DNA from: Cytobacillus dafuensis
GTDB taxonomy: Bacteria > Bacillota > Bacilli > Bacillales > Cytobacillaceae
Assembly (NCBI RefSeq): GCF_007995155.1
Contig: NZ_CP042593.1
Coordinates: 3,576,001-3,640,000 of the forward strand
DNA: 64,000 nucleotides
Direction: 5' to 3'
The notes under the pieces were generated by a model. The model saw nothing but the letters and a program-made list of their open reading frames with translations, did not search any database and had not been told where the DNA came from. Position 1 is the first letter of the stretch. Each line of letters opens with the position of its first letter. Shown here piece after piece: positions 36,351 through 45,890 of the stretch. The position numbers were made by a program, and so were the translations under genes.

Positions 36351-38920
36351 TAAAGAAAATAAACGACTTTAAAATATCTCGTAGATCATTTATTGGATGG
36401 ACATCTGCCATAGCGGCAACAACTGCGATTCCAGTTGGACGTGGACTAATTGCTAAAGCCGAAACCAATATTGGAACAGAAGCAGCAGGTGGTGAAGGCA
36501 TTTGGAAAACGGCAGCTTGCTGGCATAACTGTGGAAGCCGCTGTCTTAATAAAGTACTTGTTAAAGACGGTGTTGTCATTCGTCAAAAAACAGATGATAC
36601 ACATGAAGACAGCCCTGACTTTCCTCAACAGCGCGGTTGCTTACGAGGACGTTCCCAACGTCATCAAGTTTTTAATGCTGACCGTTTGAAATATCCAATG
36701 AAAAGAAAGCATTGGGAGCCTGGTGGAGGAAACAAAGAGCTACGTGGGAAAGATGAATGGGTTCGTATTTCATGGGATGAGGCACTCGATCATATTGCTT
36801 CAGAAACGAAGAGAATTAAAAACAAATACGGAAATGAATCCATTTATGTATCAAGTGATGACAGTGATGATATCAGAACGGTCATGGCGACTCAAGGTGG
36901 CTACACCACAAGTGATGGAACGATTTCTTGGGGTGCATGGCTTTACACATATGACATGCTTGGTGTTGGCGAGGGCTTATATGTAAACGGAATTAATGAC
37001 CGCTTAGATTTAAGAAACTCACAATTAATCGTTCTTTGGGGAGCGAATCCTGCATGGAGCACAATGGGCAGTGTCACTTATAACTATTTACAAGCAAAAA
37101 AAGCTGGAGCTCGCTTTATTACGATTGACCCACTTTATACTGATTCAGCTAGCGTATTTGATGCTGATTGGGTGCCTATTCGTCCTGGCACAGACGATGC
37201 GCTTGCTTTAGGAATCATGTATACACTGCTCGATGAAGACAACCCAGTTACAAACCCATTAGTAAAATGGGATTTCTTAAATAAATATACGATTGGCTTT
37301 GATAAAGATCATATGCCTGAAGGTGCAGATCCAAAAGATAACTTTAAAGATTACTTATTAGGTACGTATGATGGACAGCCTAAAACACCAGAATGGGCTT
37401 CGGAAATTTGTGGTATAGAACCGAGCAAAATCCGATCTCTTGCACGCGAAATCGGTGGTACAGAAAGAGTAGCACTATTAACCGGCTGGGCTCCTGCTCG
37501 TATTAATCACGGTGAAGGCTGGGTTCAAGCATTCTCTACGCTTGGAATGATGACAGGTCATATGGGAAGCTCTGGCAATATGACAGGTGTGAGCTGTTGG
37601 GAATATGCAGGGAACATGGGTCCAAAGCTATTAAAAGGTGGCGGCAGTGGACTCCCTTCAATAGAAAATCCTGTGACGAACGTCATTAATGAAAATGAAA
37701 TTTGGGACGCCATTTTGAATGGAAAGTTTCTCCAAAAGGGTGAAGGAGAAAGAAAGGTGAATATTCAATTCATTTATCATAACTATAGTGCTCATCTCCA
37801 AACTCGGAGTAATATCCCAAGAGGGATTGAAGCTCACCGTAAAGTAGAATTTGTCGTGACAAATGCTTACGCTTTAACGACAAATGCGAAATACTCCGAT
37901 ATCGTACTCCCTGTTGCTACTCAGTGGGAAACTGAAGGATCAGTTAAGGGTGGAAACAGAGAAATATTAATTAATTGGTCAAAAATTGTTGAACCTTTAT
38001 ACGAATCAAAATCAGACCAGCAAATTGGGAAAGAACTATTGAAGAAGCTTGGTGAAGACCCTGAAAAGTATTACCCGATTTCTGAGAAACAGCAGTATTT
38101 TAATAAATTGGCTGGCAGTACGGTTGTAAAAGAAAATGGGGTTGATTATGAACCTTTATGTACAATTACAGCAAAAGATATTGAGGAATGGGGTGTTGAA
38201 GGAACTCCACAACAAGGACGAATTCCTCTTAAAGAATTTGTCGATAAAGGAATTTATCAAGTGCCTAGAAAGAAAGGCGATAATTTCAGCTTCATTGCTT
38301 ATAAAGATTTTATCGATAATCCAGAAGCAAATCCGGTATCAAGTGAAAGTGGGAAATTCGAAATTTATTGTAAGGCACTGAATGAAGCATCAAAAACTGC
38401 GTTTACTGAAATACCGCCAATTCCAAAATATGTTCCAAAAGCAGAAGGCTATGAGTCTACTTTCGAAGACTGGAATACAAAGAAAAAAGGAAAATACCCA
38501 TTCCAAGTCTTTAATCCACATTATTTAAGACGCTCCCATAGTACATTTGATAATGTACCTCAATTACGTGAAGCGTGGCCTAATCCTGTATTTATAAGCG
38601 GGAAAGATGCAAAGGAACTAGGAATTAAAGATGGCGATACAGTGTTAATGTCGAATGAACATGGAAAGGCATTACGCCCTGCTAAAGTTGTTGAAACAAT
38701 TATGCCAGGAACGATTGGCCTTCCTCATGGAGCATGGGTAGATATTGATGAAAAGACTGGAGTCGATAAAGCCGGTGCTGATAATATGCTTGTTGGTTAT
38801 ATCCCAACTGGTCTCGGTACTTCTGGCTACAATACTGCACGTTGTAATGTAGAAAAATGGAACGGTGAACCACTCGAAGAAGATGTGAATTGGGAACAAC
38901 GCATAATTAAATTTAAATAA
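36338..38920 (+). CDS. Tat-exported molybdopterin reductase, DmsA-like catalytic subunit
   Basis: An 860-residue Mo-bisMGD enzyme. A twin-arginine leader (SRRSFIG at residues 14-20, followed by a hydrophobic AIAATTAIPVG) directs export. [4Fe-4S] ligands are Cys61, Cys65, Cys69 and Cys101. Ser197 in GTISWG sits where the DmsA group has its Mo-ligand serine. Also present: LIVLWGANPAWSTMGS, GWAPARINHGEGW, and the C-terminal guanine-binding region with NPHYLRRSHSTFDNV. It should reduce a small oxide such as DMSO or TMAO outside the membrane; the substrate cannot be fixed. GAGGGGG precedes the ATG. Confidence 0.88.
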   Translation: MFDLIKKINDFKISRRSFIGWTSAIAATTAIPVGRGLIAKAETNIGTEAAGGEGIWKTAACWHNCGSRCLNKVLVKDGVVIRQKTDDTHEDSPDFPQQRGCLRGRSQRHQVFNADRLKYPMKRKHWEPGGGNKELRGKDEWVRISWDEALDHIASETKRIKNKYGNESIYVSSDDSDDIRTVMATQGGYTTSDGTISWGAWLYTYDMLGVGEGLYVNGINDRLDLRNSQLIVLWGANPAWSTMGSVTYNYLQAKKAGARFITIDPLYTDSASVFDADWVPIRPGTDDALALGIMYTLLDEDNPVTNPLVKWDFLNKYTIGFDKDHMPEGADPKDNFKDYLLGTYDGQPKTPEWASEICGIEPSKIRSLAREIGGTERVALLTGWAPARINHGEGWVQAFSTLGMMTGHMGSSGNMTGVSCWEYAGNMGPKLLKGGGSGLPSIENPVTNVINENEIWDAILNGKFLQKGEGERKVNIQFIYHNYSAHLQTRSNIPRGIEAHRKVEFVVTNAYALTTNAKYSDIVLPVATQWETEGSVKGGNREILINWSKIVEPLYESKSDQQIGKELLKKLGEDPEKYYPISEKQQYFNKLAGSTVVKENGVDYEPLCTITAKDIEEWGVEGTPQQGRIPLKEFVDKGIYQVPRKKGDNFSFIAYKDFIDNPEANPVSSESGKFEIYCKALNEASKTAFTEIPPIPKYVPKAEGYESTFEDWNTKKKGKYPFQVFNPHYLRRSHSTFDNVPQLREAWPNPVFISGKDAKELGIKDGDTVLMSNEHGKALRPAKVVETIMPGTIGLPHGAWVDIDEKTGVDKAGADNMLVGYIPTGLGTSGYNTARCNVEKWNGEPLEEDVNWEQRIIKFK

Positions 38921-38936
38921 AAGGAGGGCGTAGATT

Positions 38937-39470
38937 ATGGTTCAAATGGGTTTTTATATAGATGTTGCCAAATGTATTGGCTGTAAAACATGTACAATTG
39001 CATGCAAAGACAAAAATGATTTAGAAGTAGGAAGAAATTTTAGAAGGGTCTATGATTTTGAAGAAGGCAGTTTTCCAAAACCATCTATTTACCATCTATC
39101 AATCTCTTGTAACCATTGTAAAGATCCGAAATGTGTAAAAAACTGTCCAACTACTGCCATTCATAAACGTGCAGAAGATGGTGTAGTGGTCATTGATCAC
39201 GATAAATGTGTCGGGTGTAAATATTGTGAATGGAATTGCCCATATGGCGCACCACAGTTTTCTGAAGAACTTGGAAAAATGACGAAATGTGATACTTGTC
39301 TTGATTTACGTGAAAAAGGTGAGGATCCTGTATGTGTAAGCTCTTGTATTATGAGAGCAATTGAATTTGGTCCAATTGACGAACTCCGAGCTAAATATGG
39401 AACGATCAACGAGGTGAAAGGAATGCCAAGTGCTTCCATAACACAGCCGAACATTGTCATTCATATGTAA
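38937..39470 (+). CDS. DmsB-like [4Fe-4S] electron-transfer subunit
   Basis: A 177-residue protein with four Cys groups: CIGCKTCTIAC (13-23), CNHCKDPKCVKNC near 60-72, CVGCKYCEWNC near 93-103 and CDTCLDLREKGEDPVCVSSC near 120-139, giving four cubane clusters. It passes electrons from the membrane anchor to the DmsA-like subunit and is presumably carried out with it. AAGGAGGG precedes the ATG; 16 bases after the catalytic gene. Confidence 0.92.
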   Translation: MVQMGFYIDVAKCIGCKTCTIACKDKNDLEVGRNFRRVYDFEEGSFPKPSIYHLSISCNHCKDPKCVKNCPTTAIHKRAEDGVVVIDHDKCVGCKYCEWNCPYGAPQFSEELGKMTKCDTCLDLREKGEDPVCVSSCIMRAIEFGPIDELRAKYGTINEVKGMPSASITQPNIVIHM

Positions 39471-39541
39471 TCAATATTATGTGGGGGACTCCTCCCCCAC
39501 ATGCAAGAAAATTAGTCAATTTTAATAAGGAGGGAAATCCC

Positions 39542-40390
39542 ATGCATGAGTGGGCATTATTAATCTTTTCAATTTGTGTACAGACTGCAATTGGCGGTAT
39601 GTTCATGCTATGGTTGTATCAGCGAAATATTAGCAAAAGTGGTGATGAGACTACATTTACGATTTTGAAAACTCCTCTCATCATTATTGCAGTCCTTTCA
39701 TTAATTGGTCTTGGTGCTTCATTTTGGCACCTAGGTGCACCAAGTAATGCATTCAACACAATTAGAAATATCGGCTCTTCATGGATGAGCCGTGAAATTG
39801 TTGTAACAGGTTTATTTATTGCAGCTGCTTGTATAACCGCTGGCTTGGCTATCCTACAAAAAAAAATAAACCCGATATTGTTGCTTGTAACGGCCATTAT
39901 TGGATTTGTTGATATTTACTGCATGGCTTCAATTTATTCAAATTCTCTAATAAGTGGCTGGAACTCCATCAACACATTCACTTCCTTTTATGGAACAGCC
40001 CTTGTTTTAGGAGCAGTACTTATTGCTAGCTTTACAGTACCTGCTCTTCGGGCAAAAAATATGGATGACAATGCAAAGACTCTTTTAAAACTATCTTTTT
40101 TTACTGCTTTATTTGGAATTGCCATCCAGCTTTTAGGTGTTGCACTATTCCCTGCTGCTATGACAGATGTAAATATAATGGCTGCTACAGCAGCTACATC
40201 TTCCCTTGAACCTTATCAAGGAACAATCGCAATCAGGTGGGTGATCGAAGTCATTGGAATCGTTTTATTAGGTTATATGGCTCTATCACCAGTTAAGAAA
40301 ACTACAATTACAGTTGCGTTTGTCGCATTAATCGTAATTGGATTCGCAGAAGGCTTAAGCAGATATGTATTTTATGTACTAGGTTCATAG
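39542..40390 (+). CDS. DmsC-like membrane anchor subunit
   Basis: A 282-residue protein with about eight transmembrane helices starting MHEWALLIFSICVQTAIGGMF, the DmsC pattern. It anchors the reductase and takes electrons from menaquinol. A start 21 codons upstream runs through an untranslated GGGGGACTCC region; the ATG at 39542 is chosen because AAGGAGGGAAA lies just upstream. A short hairpin (GTGGGGGA/TCCCCCAC at 39481-39500) lies in the gap after the DmsB-like gene. Confidence 0.88.
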   Translation: MHEWALLIFSICVQTAIGGMFMLWLYQRNISKSGDETTFTILKTPLIIIAVLSLIGLGASFWHLGAPSNAFNTIRNIGSSWMSREIVVTGLFIAAACITAGLAILQKKINPILLLVTAIIGFVDIYCMASIYSNSLISGWNSINTFTSFYGTALVLGAVLIASFTVPALRAKNMDDNAKTLLKLSFFTALFGIAIQLLGVALFPAAMTDVNIMAATAATSSLEPYQGTIAIRWVIEVIGIVLLGYMALSPVKKTTITVAFVALIVIGFAEGLSRYVFYVLGS

Positions 40391-40417
40391 AAAAGACTAC
40401 ATGCTAATATTTTATTC
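40391..40417. other. Gap between dmsC-like gene and inverted-repeat element
   Basis: Short linker with no terminator; the following element separates the anchor gene from the next ferredoxin gene. Confidence 0.3.
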
Positions 40418-40666
40418 AGGCTATGTTAAAGCTCAGTGTTGATAATGCTATTTTGTTGTTGATTGGAGCGGAAGGCGCGAGATCCTTGAAAATGCATTCG
40501 CATTTCCTTCGTGCGGAGTTTATTCGGGGATGATTATTCAACGTCCTGCGGGAGAAGCGAGTCAAAGGGAGACCCCGCAGGAGCTCTCTTCGACGAGGAG
40601 GCTTCCGACCGCCCGCGATCGCTAAGTGCCTGCAGCGGAAATCAACAGGGAAGTTTAACATAGCCT
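40418..40666 (+). repeat. Element with 13-bp terminal inverted repeats, copy 1
   Basis: AGGCTATGTTAAA (40418-40430) and TTTAACATAGCCT (40654-40666) are perfect inverted repeats. Inside lie a second inverted pair (GTTGATTGGAGCGGAA/...GCGGAAATCAAC-type) and a GC-rich hairpin TCCTGCGGG/CCCCGCAGGA. It differs from copy 2 (51606-51794) by an extra segment of about 60 bases. No transposase is encoded. It interrupts the reductase operon. Confidence 0.88.
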
Positions 40667-40689
40667 TCAATTAAAAAGGAGTGGCTTTG

Positions 40690-41601
40690 ATGGGATTATT
40701 AAACAAATGGATGGAAAGTCTAGATTATGAATTCAAAATTTTACAATCATGTACACGCCATCAAAGTCCTTACTCCTCCTGTTCTAGATGTTTGGATGTC
40801 TGTTCCGATGAGGCAATTACTTTCATTGATGGGAATCCGTATATTGATAATGAAAAATGTACGGAATGTGGATATTGTATAGCTGAGTGCCCTGTTCAAG
40901 CAATTGAAGGATTTTTTCCAAAAAGAACGGTTTTTCAAAATCAATTAGTTGTGACAGACGAACATCCTCCTGCTTTAAGAGAACTGCTTGGATATTATAA
41001 AAAAGGAATTACGGCGATTATTGGTGAACAAGAGAAACTCGATGAAAATTGGCAACAAACGATATCAAAAACAAATGAGATGCTAGAAAAGCTTAACGAA
41101 GCTCCCTTCTCTATTCACTTGAAAAAAATAGAACTAAAAGAAGAGTCCTTTACACGGAGAGAAATATTTTCATTTTGGAAAAATGAAGCTCAATCAACTT
41201 TGAAGCAAATGACACCTGCTAAATGGCGTTTTAATCATGAAGAGCTAGATATAGCAAAATTATACCCAAAACATCAATTTATAGAAGTGTCAGTAAATTT
41301 GAGTAAATGCACTCTTTGTAAAGCATGCCAAAAGCTCTGCAAAAAAAATTGTTTTCAAATAAACGATACAAGTTTTACAATTTCAGCTCAAAAGTGTTCA
41401 GGCTGTATGCTTTGCCAAGATATATGTCCTGAAAAAGCTATAACGATTCAAGAAAGAATTATGTCTGCAACTGAAGTGGCTCATTCTCTTCTAATAAAAA
41501 CATGCAAGATATGTAATAATAATTATCAAACACTAGTAGATCAAAGTGAAAAATGTGTTAAGTGTAAAAAGAAGGAAGAATTTGGTGCAATATTATCTTA
41601 A
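40690..41601 (+). CDS. Multi-cluster ferredoxin-type protein with C-terminal zinc-ribbon-like tail
   Basis: A 303-residue cytosolic protein with two pairs of ferredoxin motifs: an N-terminal set (CTRHQSPYSSCSRCLDVC, CTECGYCIAEC) and a C-terminal set (CTLCKACQKLC, CSGCMLCQDIC), separated by about 130 residues without Cys. It ends with CKIC...CVKC, a zinc-ribbon or rubredoxin-like pattern. NapF-like proteins have similar cluster layout, but the identity is not certain. AAAGGAGT fits the ATG at 40690 better than the GTG at 40681. Followed after 19 bases by tatA. Confidence 0.8.
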   Translation: MGLLNKWMESLDYEFKILQSCTRHQSPYSSCSRCLDVCSDEAITFIDGNPYIDNEKCTECGYCIAECPVQAIEGFFPKRTVFQNQLVVTDEHPPALRELLGYYKKGITAIIGEQEKLDENWQQTISKTNEMLEKLNEAPFSIHLKKIELKEESFTRREIFSFWKNEAQSTLKQMTPAKWRFNHEELDIAKLYPKHQFIEVSVNLSKCTLCKACQKLCKKNCFQINDTSFTISAQKCSGCMLCQDICPEKAITIQERIMSATEVAHSLLIKTCKICNNNYQTLVDQSEKCVKCKKKEEFGAILS

Positions 41602-41620
41602 GAAATAGGATGTGATATTC

Positions 41621-41818
41621 ATGTTTTCAAACATTGGAATACCAGGTTTAATCATCATACTCGTTCTTGCGCTTATTATTTTTGGTCCTAAAAAGCTTCC
41701 TGAAATCGGGCGTGCAATGGGGCAATCATTGAAAGAGTTCAAAAACTCTACTAAGGGTATAATGGATGACATTGACGATTCTGAAGGAAAAAAAGAGCTT
41801 GAAGAGAAAAAGATTTAA
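41621..41818 (+). CDS. tatA: Twin-arginine translocase TatA/TatE protein
   Basis: A 65-residue pore-forming Tat component: short N-terminal region, one transmembrane helix ([16 protein letters not shown]), the hinge [20 protein letters not shown] and a charged amphipathic tail. No tatC is near, so it must work with a TatC encoded elsewhere. Last gene of the plus arm; it presumably serves export of the DmsA-like protein. The ATG at 41621 follows AGGA by ten bases. Confidence 0.92.
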   Translation: MFSNIGIPGLIIILVLALIIFGPKKLPEIGRAMGQSLKEFKNSTKGIMDDIDDSEGKKELEEKKI

Positions 41819-41941
41819 TATCCAACATTAAATGATACTTTTTCACAAGAGGTATCCTCAGATAGTAAATGATTCCTGTTACTCTAAAACAGGATGGTAC
41901 TGGAGTCATTCGGGTTGATCATTACCGTTTGTCTCATATAT

Positions 41942-41992
41942 AAAATAAACTGTCTCTCAGTCAAAGATTAACTGAGAGACAGTTTATTTTTA
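41942..41992. terminator. Bidirectional terminator tatA / pheT
   Basis: AAATAAACTGTCTCTCAGT and ACTGAGAGACAGTTTATTT are perfect 19-base arms with a nine-base loop, lying between the convergent genes and touching the pheT stop. It marks the right edge of the island. Confidence 0.92.
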
Positions 41993-44404
41993 TCCTCTTA
42001 ATACCGCTCCTGCTTTTACCTTTACTGCATGTAAAACTTTATCATGAGCTTTCACAACTTCTTCATCCGTTAAAGTTCGTTCTGGATCGAAATATTTAAG
42101 AGAGAAGGCGATTGACTTCTTGCCTGCTTCCATACGATCACCTTCGTAAAGATCAAAGACATGAACTTCTTTTAATAATGCCCCGCCTGCATCAATAATG
42201 ATGCTTTCTAACTCCCCTGCTGCTTTATCCTTATCAACAACAAGTGCAATGTCACGAGTAATTGAAGGGTAGCGTGGTATAGATTGATAATGAAGTGGTT
42301 CAACTTCAGCTTCTAAAATAGCTTTCAATGAAAGTTCAAACACATATGTTTCTTTTAAATCATATTCCTTTTCAACTGTTGGGTGTGTTTGACCAACAAA
42401 ACCTATAGATGAACCTGATAAATAAATTTCAGCTGTTCTTCCAGGATGCATGCCCTCTTTTTCAGCTTGACGGAATTCAATTGCTTTTTCTAGACCTAGC
42501 TTAGCAAATAAACCTTCAAGGATTCCTTTAACTACAAAGAAATCAACAGGTTTCTTCTCACCCTGCCAAGGTTGGCTGTGCCATAAGCCTGTAATAGCAC
42601 CTCCAAGATGCTCGTGTTGTTCAGGTAATTCATCTGTTCCTTGTGAAAGGAATACATCCCCAATTTCATACATGGCTAAATTTTCATTTTGGCGGGCAGA
42701 ATTATATTTTAAGACACTTAAAAGCTGGGGAACAATACTTAATCTAAGTGTGCTATGGTCCTCACTCATTGGCATAGCTAAGCGAATTGGTTCACGATTT
42801 TCTAATGCAAATTGAGTTGCTTTTAATCCGCTTGTAAGGGAATACGTAATCGCTTGATTTAATCCTGCTCCTTCAAGGAATCTGCGGACAATGCGGCGCT
42901 TATTTTGATAAGCAGTCAGATGTCCTGGAGTTGCTGAACCAATTGGCAGAGTTGATTTTAAATTATCATAGCCAAAAAGCCTTGCTACTTCTTCGATTAA
43001 ATCCTCTTCAATTGTAATATCGCCACGGCGGGTAGGCACAGTGACAATAATTGTATTGTTATCTGTACTTGTTTCAAATTGAAGGCGTGAAAAAATATCA
43101 ACAACTTCCTTGATTTCTAATTCTAATCCAAGCACGCGATTAATTTTCTCTAATGTAACAGAGACAACAGTAGGTTCTACTTTAAGCGTATTTGCTTCAA
43201 CAGAGCCTGCTAATACTTCTCCATCAGCATATTTTGCCAATAGATGCGCAGCCCTTTCAGCTGCCGCTCTTACTCTATTTGGATCTACTCCTTTTTCAAA
43301 ACGCGCACTTGCCTCACTGCGTAGATTATGATCTTTAGACGCTTTTCTAACTGTTGCACCTTTAAAATAAGCTGATTCTAGAAGAACTGTTTTGGTATCA
43401 GATTGTACCTCAGAATCCAAACCTCCCATTACACCAGCAAGTGCAACTGGTTCTTGGCCATTTGTTATGAGAAGATGATCTGAAGTTAATTCCCTTTTCG
43501 CTTCATCTAATGTTTGGATGATTTCTCCATCTTTTGCACGGCGAACAAGAATTTGCTTTGAACCTAGACGGTCATAGTCAAATGCATGAAGCGGCTGACC
43601 GTATTCGAGCAAAATATAGTTCGTAATATCCACCACATTATTATGCGGACGAATGCCTGATGCCATTAAACGGCCTTGCATCCATAAAGGTGATGGCATA
43701 ATTTTTACATTTTTAATCATTTTTGCAATGTATAAAGGGTTATCTTCTGTTGCTTCTATATCAACACGAATGTAATCAGAAGCTTTTTCATTAGACTCAG
43801 CAAACTCTGTTTCTGGAAGCTTAACTTCTCTTCCTAAAACAGCAGCGACTTCATAAGCAACTCCAAGCATACTTAAGCAATCAGAACGATTAGGTGTTAA
43901 GCCTAATTCTAAAACTTGGTCATCGCGATGTAAAAGATCGATCGCATCTGTCCCTACTTCAGCATCTTGATGGAAAACATAAATTCCTTCAGAATACTCC
44001 TTAGCTATAAGCTTGCTTTCTATTCCAAGCTCTTGAAGAGAGCAAATCATGCCATTTGATTCTTCTCCGCGCAGCTTCGCCTTTTTGATCTTGAAGTTAC
44101 CTGGAAGAACCGCTCCTACAGTAGCAACTGCAACTTTTTGACCTTTATCAACATTCGCGGCACCACAAATAATTTGAACAGGTTCACCCTCGCCGATATC
44201 CACTAAGCATTTATTTAATTTATCCGCATTCGGATGTTGTTCTCTTTCCAGGACATGCCCAACAACAACACCACGAATACCTTCATTTAGTACTTCTACG
44301 CCTTCAACTTCAATCCCGCTCTTCGTAATTTTTTCTGCAAGCTCAGTGGGAGTAATGCCTGATAAATCTACATAATCCTGCAGCCATTTATATGATACAA
44401 ACAT
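41990..44404 (-). CDS. pheT: Phenylalanine--tRNA ligase beta subunit
   Basis: An 804-residue subunit. N-terminal tRNA-binding (EMAP-like) domain about 40-150 ([22 protein letters not shown]), B3/4 editing domain about 200-390, B5 domain about 410-475, a synthetase core and a C-terminal anticodon-binding FDX-ACB domain ([38 protein letters not shown]). Charges tRNA-Phe with PheS. AAGGAGG precedes the ATG. Co-transcribed with pheS under a T-box. Confidence 0.97.
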   Translation of the reverse strand: MFVSYKWLQDYVDLSGITPTELAEKITKSGIEVEGVEVLNEGIRGVVVGHVLEREQHPNADKLNKCLVDIGEGEPVQIICGAANVDKGQKVAVATVGAVLPGNFKIKKAKLRGEESNGMICSLQELGIESKLIAKEYSEGIYVFHQDAEVGTDAIDLLHRDDQVLELGLTPNRSDCLSMLGVAYEVAAVLGREVKLPETEFAESNEKASDYIRVDIEATEDNPLYIAKMIKNVKIMPSPLWMQGRLMASGIRPHNNVVDITNYILLEYGQPLHAFDYDRLGSKQILVRRAKDGEIIQTLDEAKRELTSDHLLITNGQEPVALAGVMGGLDSEVQSDTKTVLLESAYFKGATVRKASKDHNLRSEASARFEKGVDPNRVRAAAERAAHLLAKYADGEVLAGSVEANTLKVEPTVVSVTLEKINRVLGLELEIKEVVDIFSRLQFETSTDNNTIIVTVPTRRGDITIEEDLIEEVARLFGYDNLKSTLPIGSATPGHLTAYQNKRRIVRRFLEGAGLNQAITYSLTSGLKATQFALENREPIRLAMPMSEDHSTLRLSIVPQLLSVLKYNSARQNENLAMYEIGDVFLSQGTDELPEQHEHLGGAITGLWHSQPWQGEKKPVDFFVVKGILEGLFAKLGLEKAIEFRQAEKEGMHPGRTAEIYLSGSSIGFVGQTHPTVEKEYDLKETYVFELSLKAILEAEVEPLHYQSIPRYPSITRDIALVVDKDKAAGELESIIIDAGGALLKEVHVFDLYEGDRMEAGKKSIAFSLKYFDPERTLTDEEVVKAHDKVLHAVKVKAGAVLRG

Positions 44405-44439
44405 TTATAGTCCTCCTTTTTGTTCTTTTGTCTAGCTTC

Positions 44440-45477
44440 TTATTCTTGAATAGAAAATTGTTTTAAGAAACGTACATCATTTGTATAGAAGTGACGAATA
44501 TCATCTATACCGTATTTCAGCATGGCAATCCGTTCAACTCCCATTCCGAAAGCAAAGCCTGAGTATTTCTTTGAATCGAAGCCTGACATTTCTAATACAT
44601 TTGGATGAACCATTCCTGCTCCTAGAATTTCGATCCAGCCAGTTTTTTTGCATATATTACAGCCTTTTCCACCACATTTAAAGCAGGATACATCGACCTC
44701 AACTGAGGGTTCAGTGAATGGAAAAAAGCTTGGGCGCAAACGAATTTCTCGATCTTCCCCAAATAATTTCTTGGCAAACACTTCTAATGTTCCTTTTAGA
44801 TCACTCATACGAATGTTTTCATCTACTACAAGTCCCTCAATTTGCATAAACTGATGTGAATGGGTTGCATCATCATTATCACGACGGAATACTTTACCAG
44901 GGCAAATAATTTTAACTGGCCCTTTCCCTTTATGCTTCTCCATTGTTCTCGCTTGTACAGGAGAGGTTTGAGTACGAAGAAGAATCTCATCAGTAATATA
45001 GAATGAATCCTGCATATCACGAGCTGGGTGATCTTTCGGTAAATTTAATGCCTCAAAGTTATAATAGTCCTTTTCCACTTCTGGACCTTCAGCTACTGTA
45101 TAGCCCATACCAATGAATAGATCTTCAATTTCCTCGACGATACGTGTTAACGGGTGATGATTTCCAGTTTTAACTGAACGCCCTGGTAAAGTAATATCGA
45201 TTTTCTCAAGCGCAAGTTTTGCTTGAACAGCGGCTTCTTCTAAATGCTTTTGTTTCTCTTCAATGCCTGCAGCAATAGCATCTCTAACTTCATTTGCAAG
45301 TGCTCCCATTTTTGGGCGCTCCTCAGCAGATAATTTACCCATCCCTTTTAAAACTTCCGTAATCGGTCCTTTTTTCCCTAAGTACGATACACGAATATCG
45401 TTCAATTCTTTTAGATCAGATGCTTGGTTAATTTTTTCCAACGCTTCAATTTGCAATTCTTTTAAACGCTCTTGCAT
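44440..45477 (-). CDS. pheS: Phenylalanine--tRNA ligase alpha subunit
   Basis: A 345-residue class II synthetase subunit. N-terminal coiled coil for tRNA binding (to about residue 85), motif 2 region [21 protein letters not shown] near 201-221 and motif 3 [22 protein letters not shown] near 308-329; the [11 protein letters not shown] segment is the phenylalanine-binding site. First gene of pheST; regulated by the T-box leader at 45515-45815. Confidence 0.97.
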   Translation of the reverse strand: MQERLKELQIEALEKINQASDLKELNDIRVSYLGKKGPITEVLKGMGKLSAEERPKMGALANEVRDAIAAGIEEKQKHLEEAAVQAKLALEKIDITLPGRSVKTGNHHPLTRIVEEIEDLFIGMGYTVAEGPEVEKDYYNFEALNLPKDHPARDMQDSFYITDEILLRTQTSPVQARTMEKHKGKGPVKIICPGKVFRRDNDDATHSHQFMQIEGLVVDENIRMSDLKGTLEVFAKKLFGEDREIRLRPSFFPFTEPSVEVDVSCFKCGGKGCNICKKTGWIEILGAGMVHPNVLEMSGFDSKKYSGFAFGMGVERIAMLKYGIDDIRHFYTNDVRFLKQFSIQE

Positions 45478-45514
45478 CTTAAAAATCCTCCTTCAATTCC
45501 TGTTTTTTTGCAAA

Positions 45515-45815
45515 ATAAAAAACCTAATCCCTATAAAGGGACGAGGTTTTGGATTCGCGGTACCACCCTTTTTAACACAAAAAGCATATATAGACAGCTT
45601 TATGTATTCGCTTCATTAAGATAACGGCTTAAGCCGGTACATCTTTACAATGATAAGCCTAGATAATATCTAACTAAAATAAGCAAATCAATGGTCCCGA
45701 TGTCAACTCTGGAGGTGAATGTTCATTTGCAATCCCATGAAAATGCTCTCAGTCTAAGGCATTCTCTCCCTGAAAAGTTCCTTGCAAGCTACTTTTCTCC
45801 GTCATTGTTTTATTA
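45515..45815 (-). promoter_or_regulatory. T-box leader of pheST (Phe, specifier TTC)
   Basis: On the minus strand the T-box core AAAGGGTGGTACCGCG is at about 45574-45559, followed by the terminator hairpin AACCTCGTCCC/GGGATTAGGTT plus T-run at 45550-45519. The stem I side reads GAACATTCACCTCC, with TTC (45719-45717) as the likely Phe specifier. Uncharged tRNA-Phe would stabilise the antiterminator. Confidence 0.93.
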
Positions 45816-45890
45816 CATATAATTTTGCTGTTAATTATAGTATATTCTTCACATTGTTTCAAACGGTTTCACAAAAATAATCGCCCATTT

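Noticed and set aside
39481-39500. GTGGGGGA/TCCCCCAC hairpin between the DmsB-like and DmsC-like genes as a terminator
   Set aside because: No T-run follows, and the operon continues with a strong ribosome site; at most it tunes mRNA stability.
40416-40670. 84-codon minus-strand frame in the reductase operon
   Set aside because: It coincides with the inverted-repeat element; no ribosome site.
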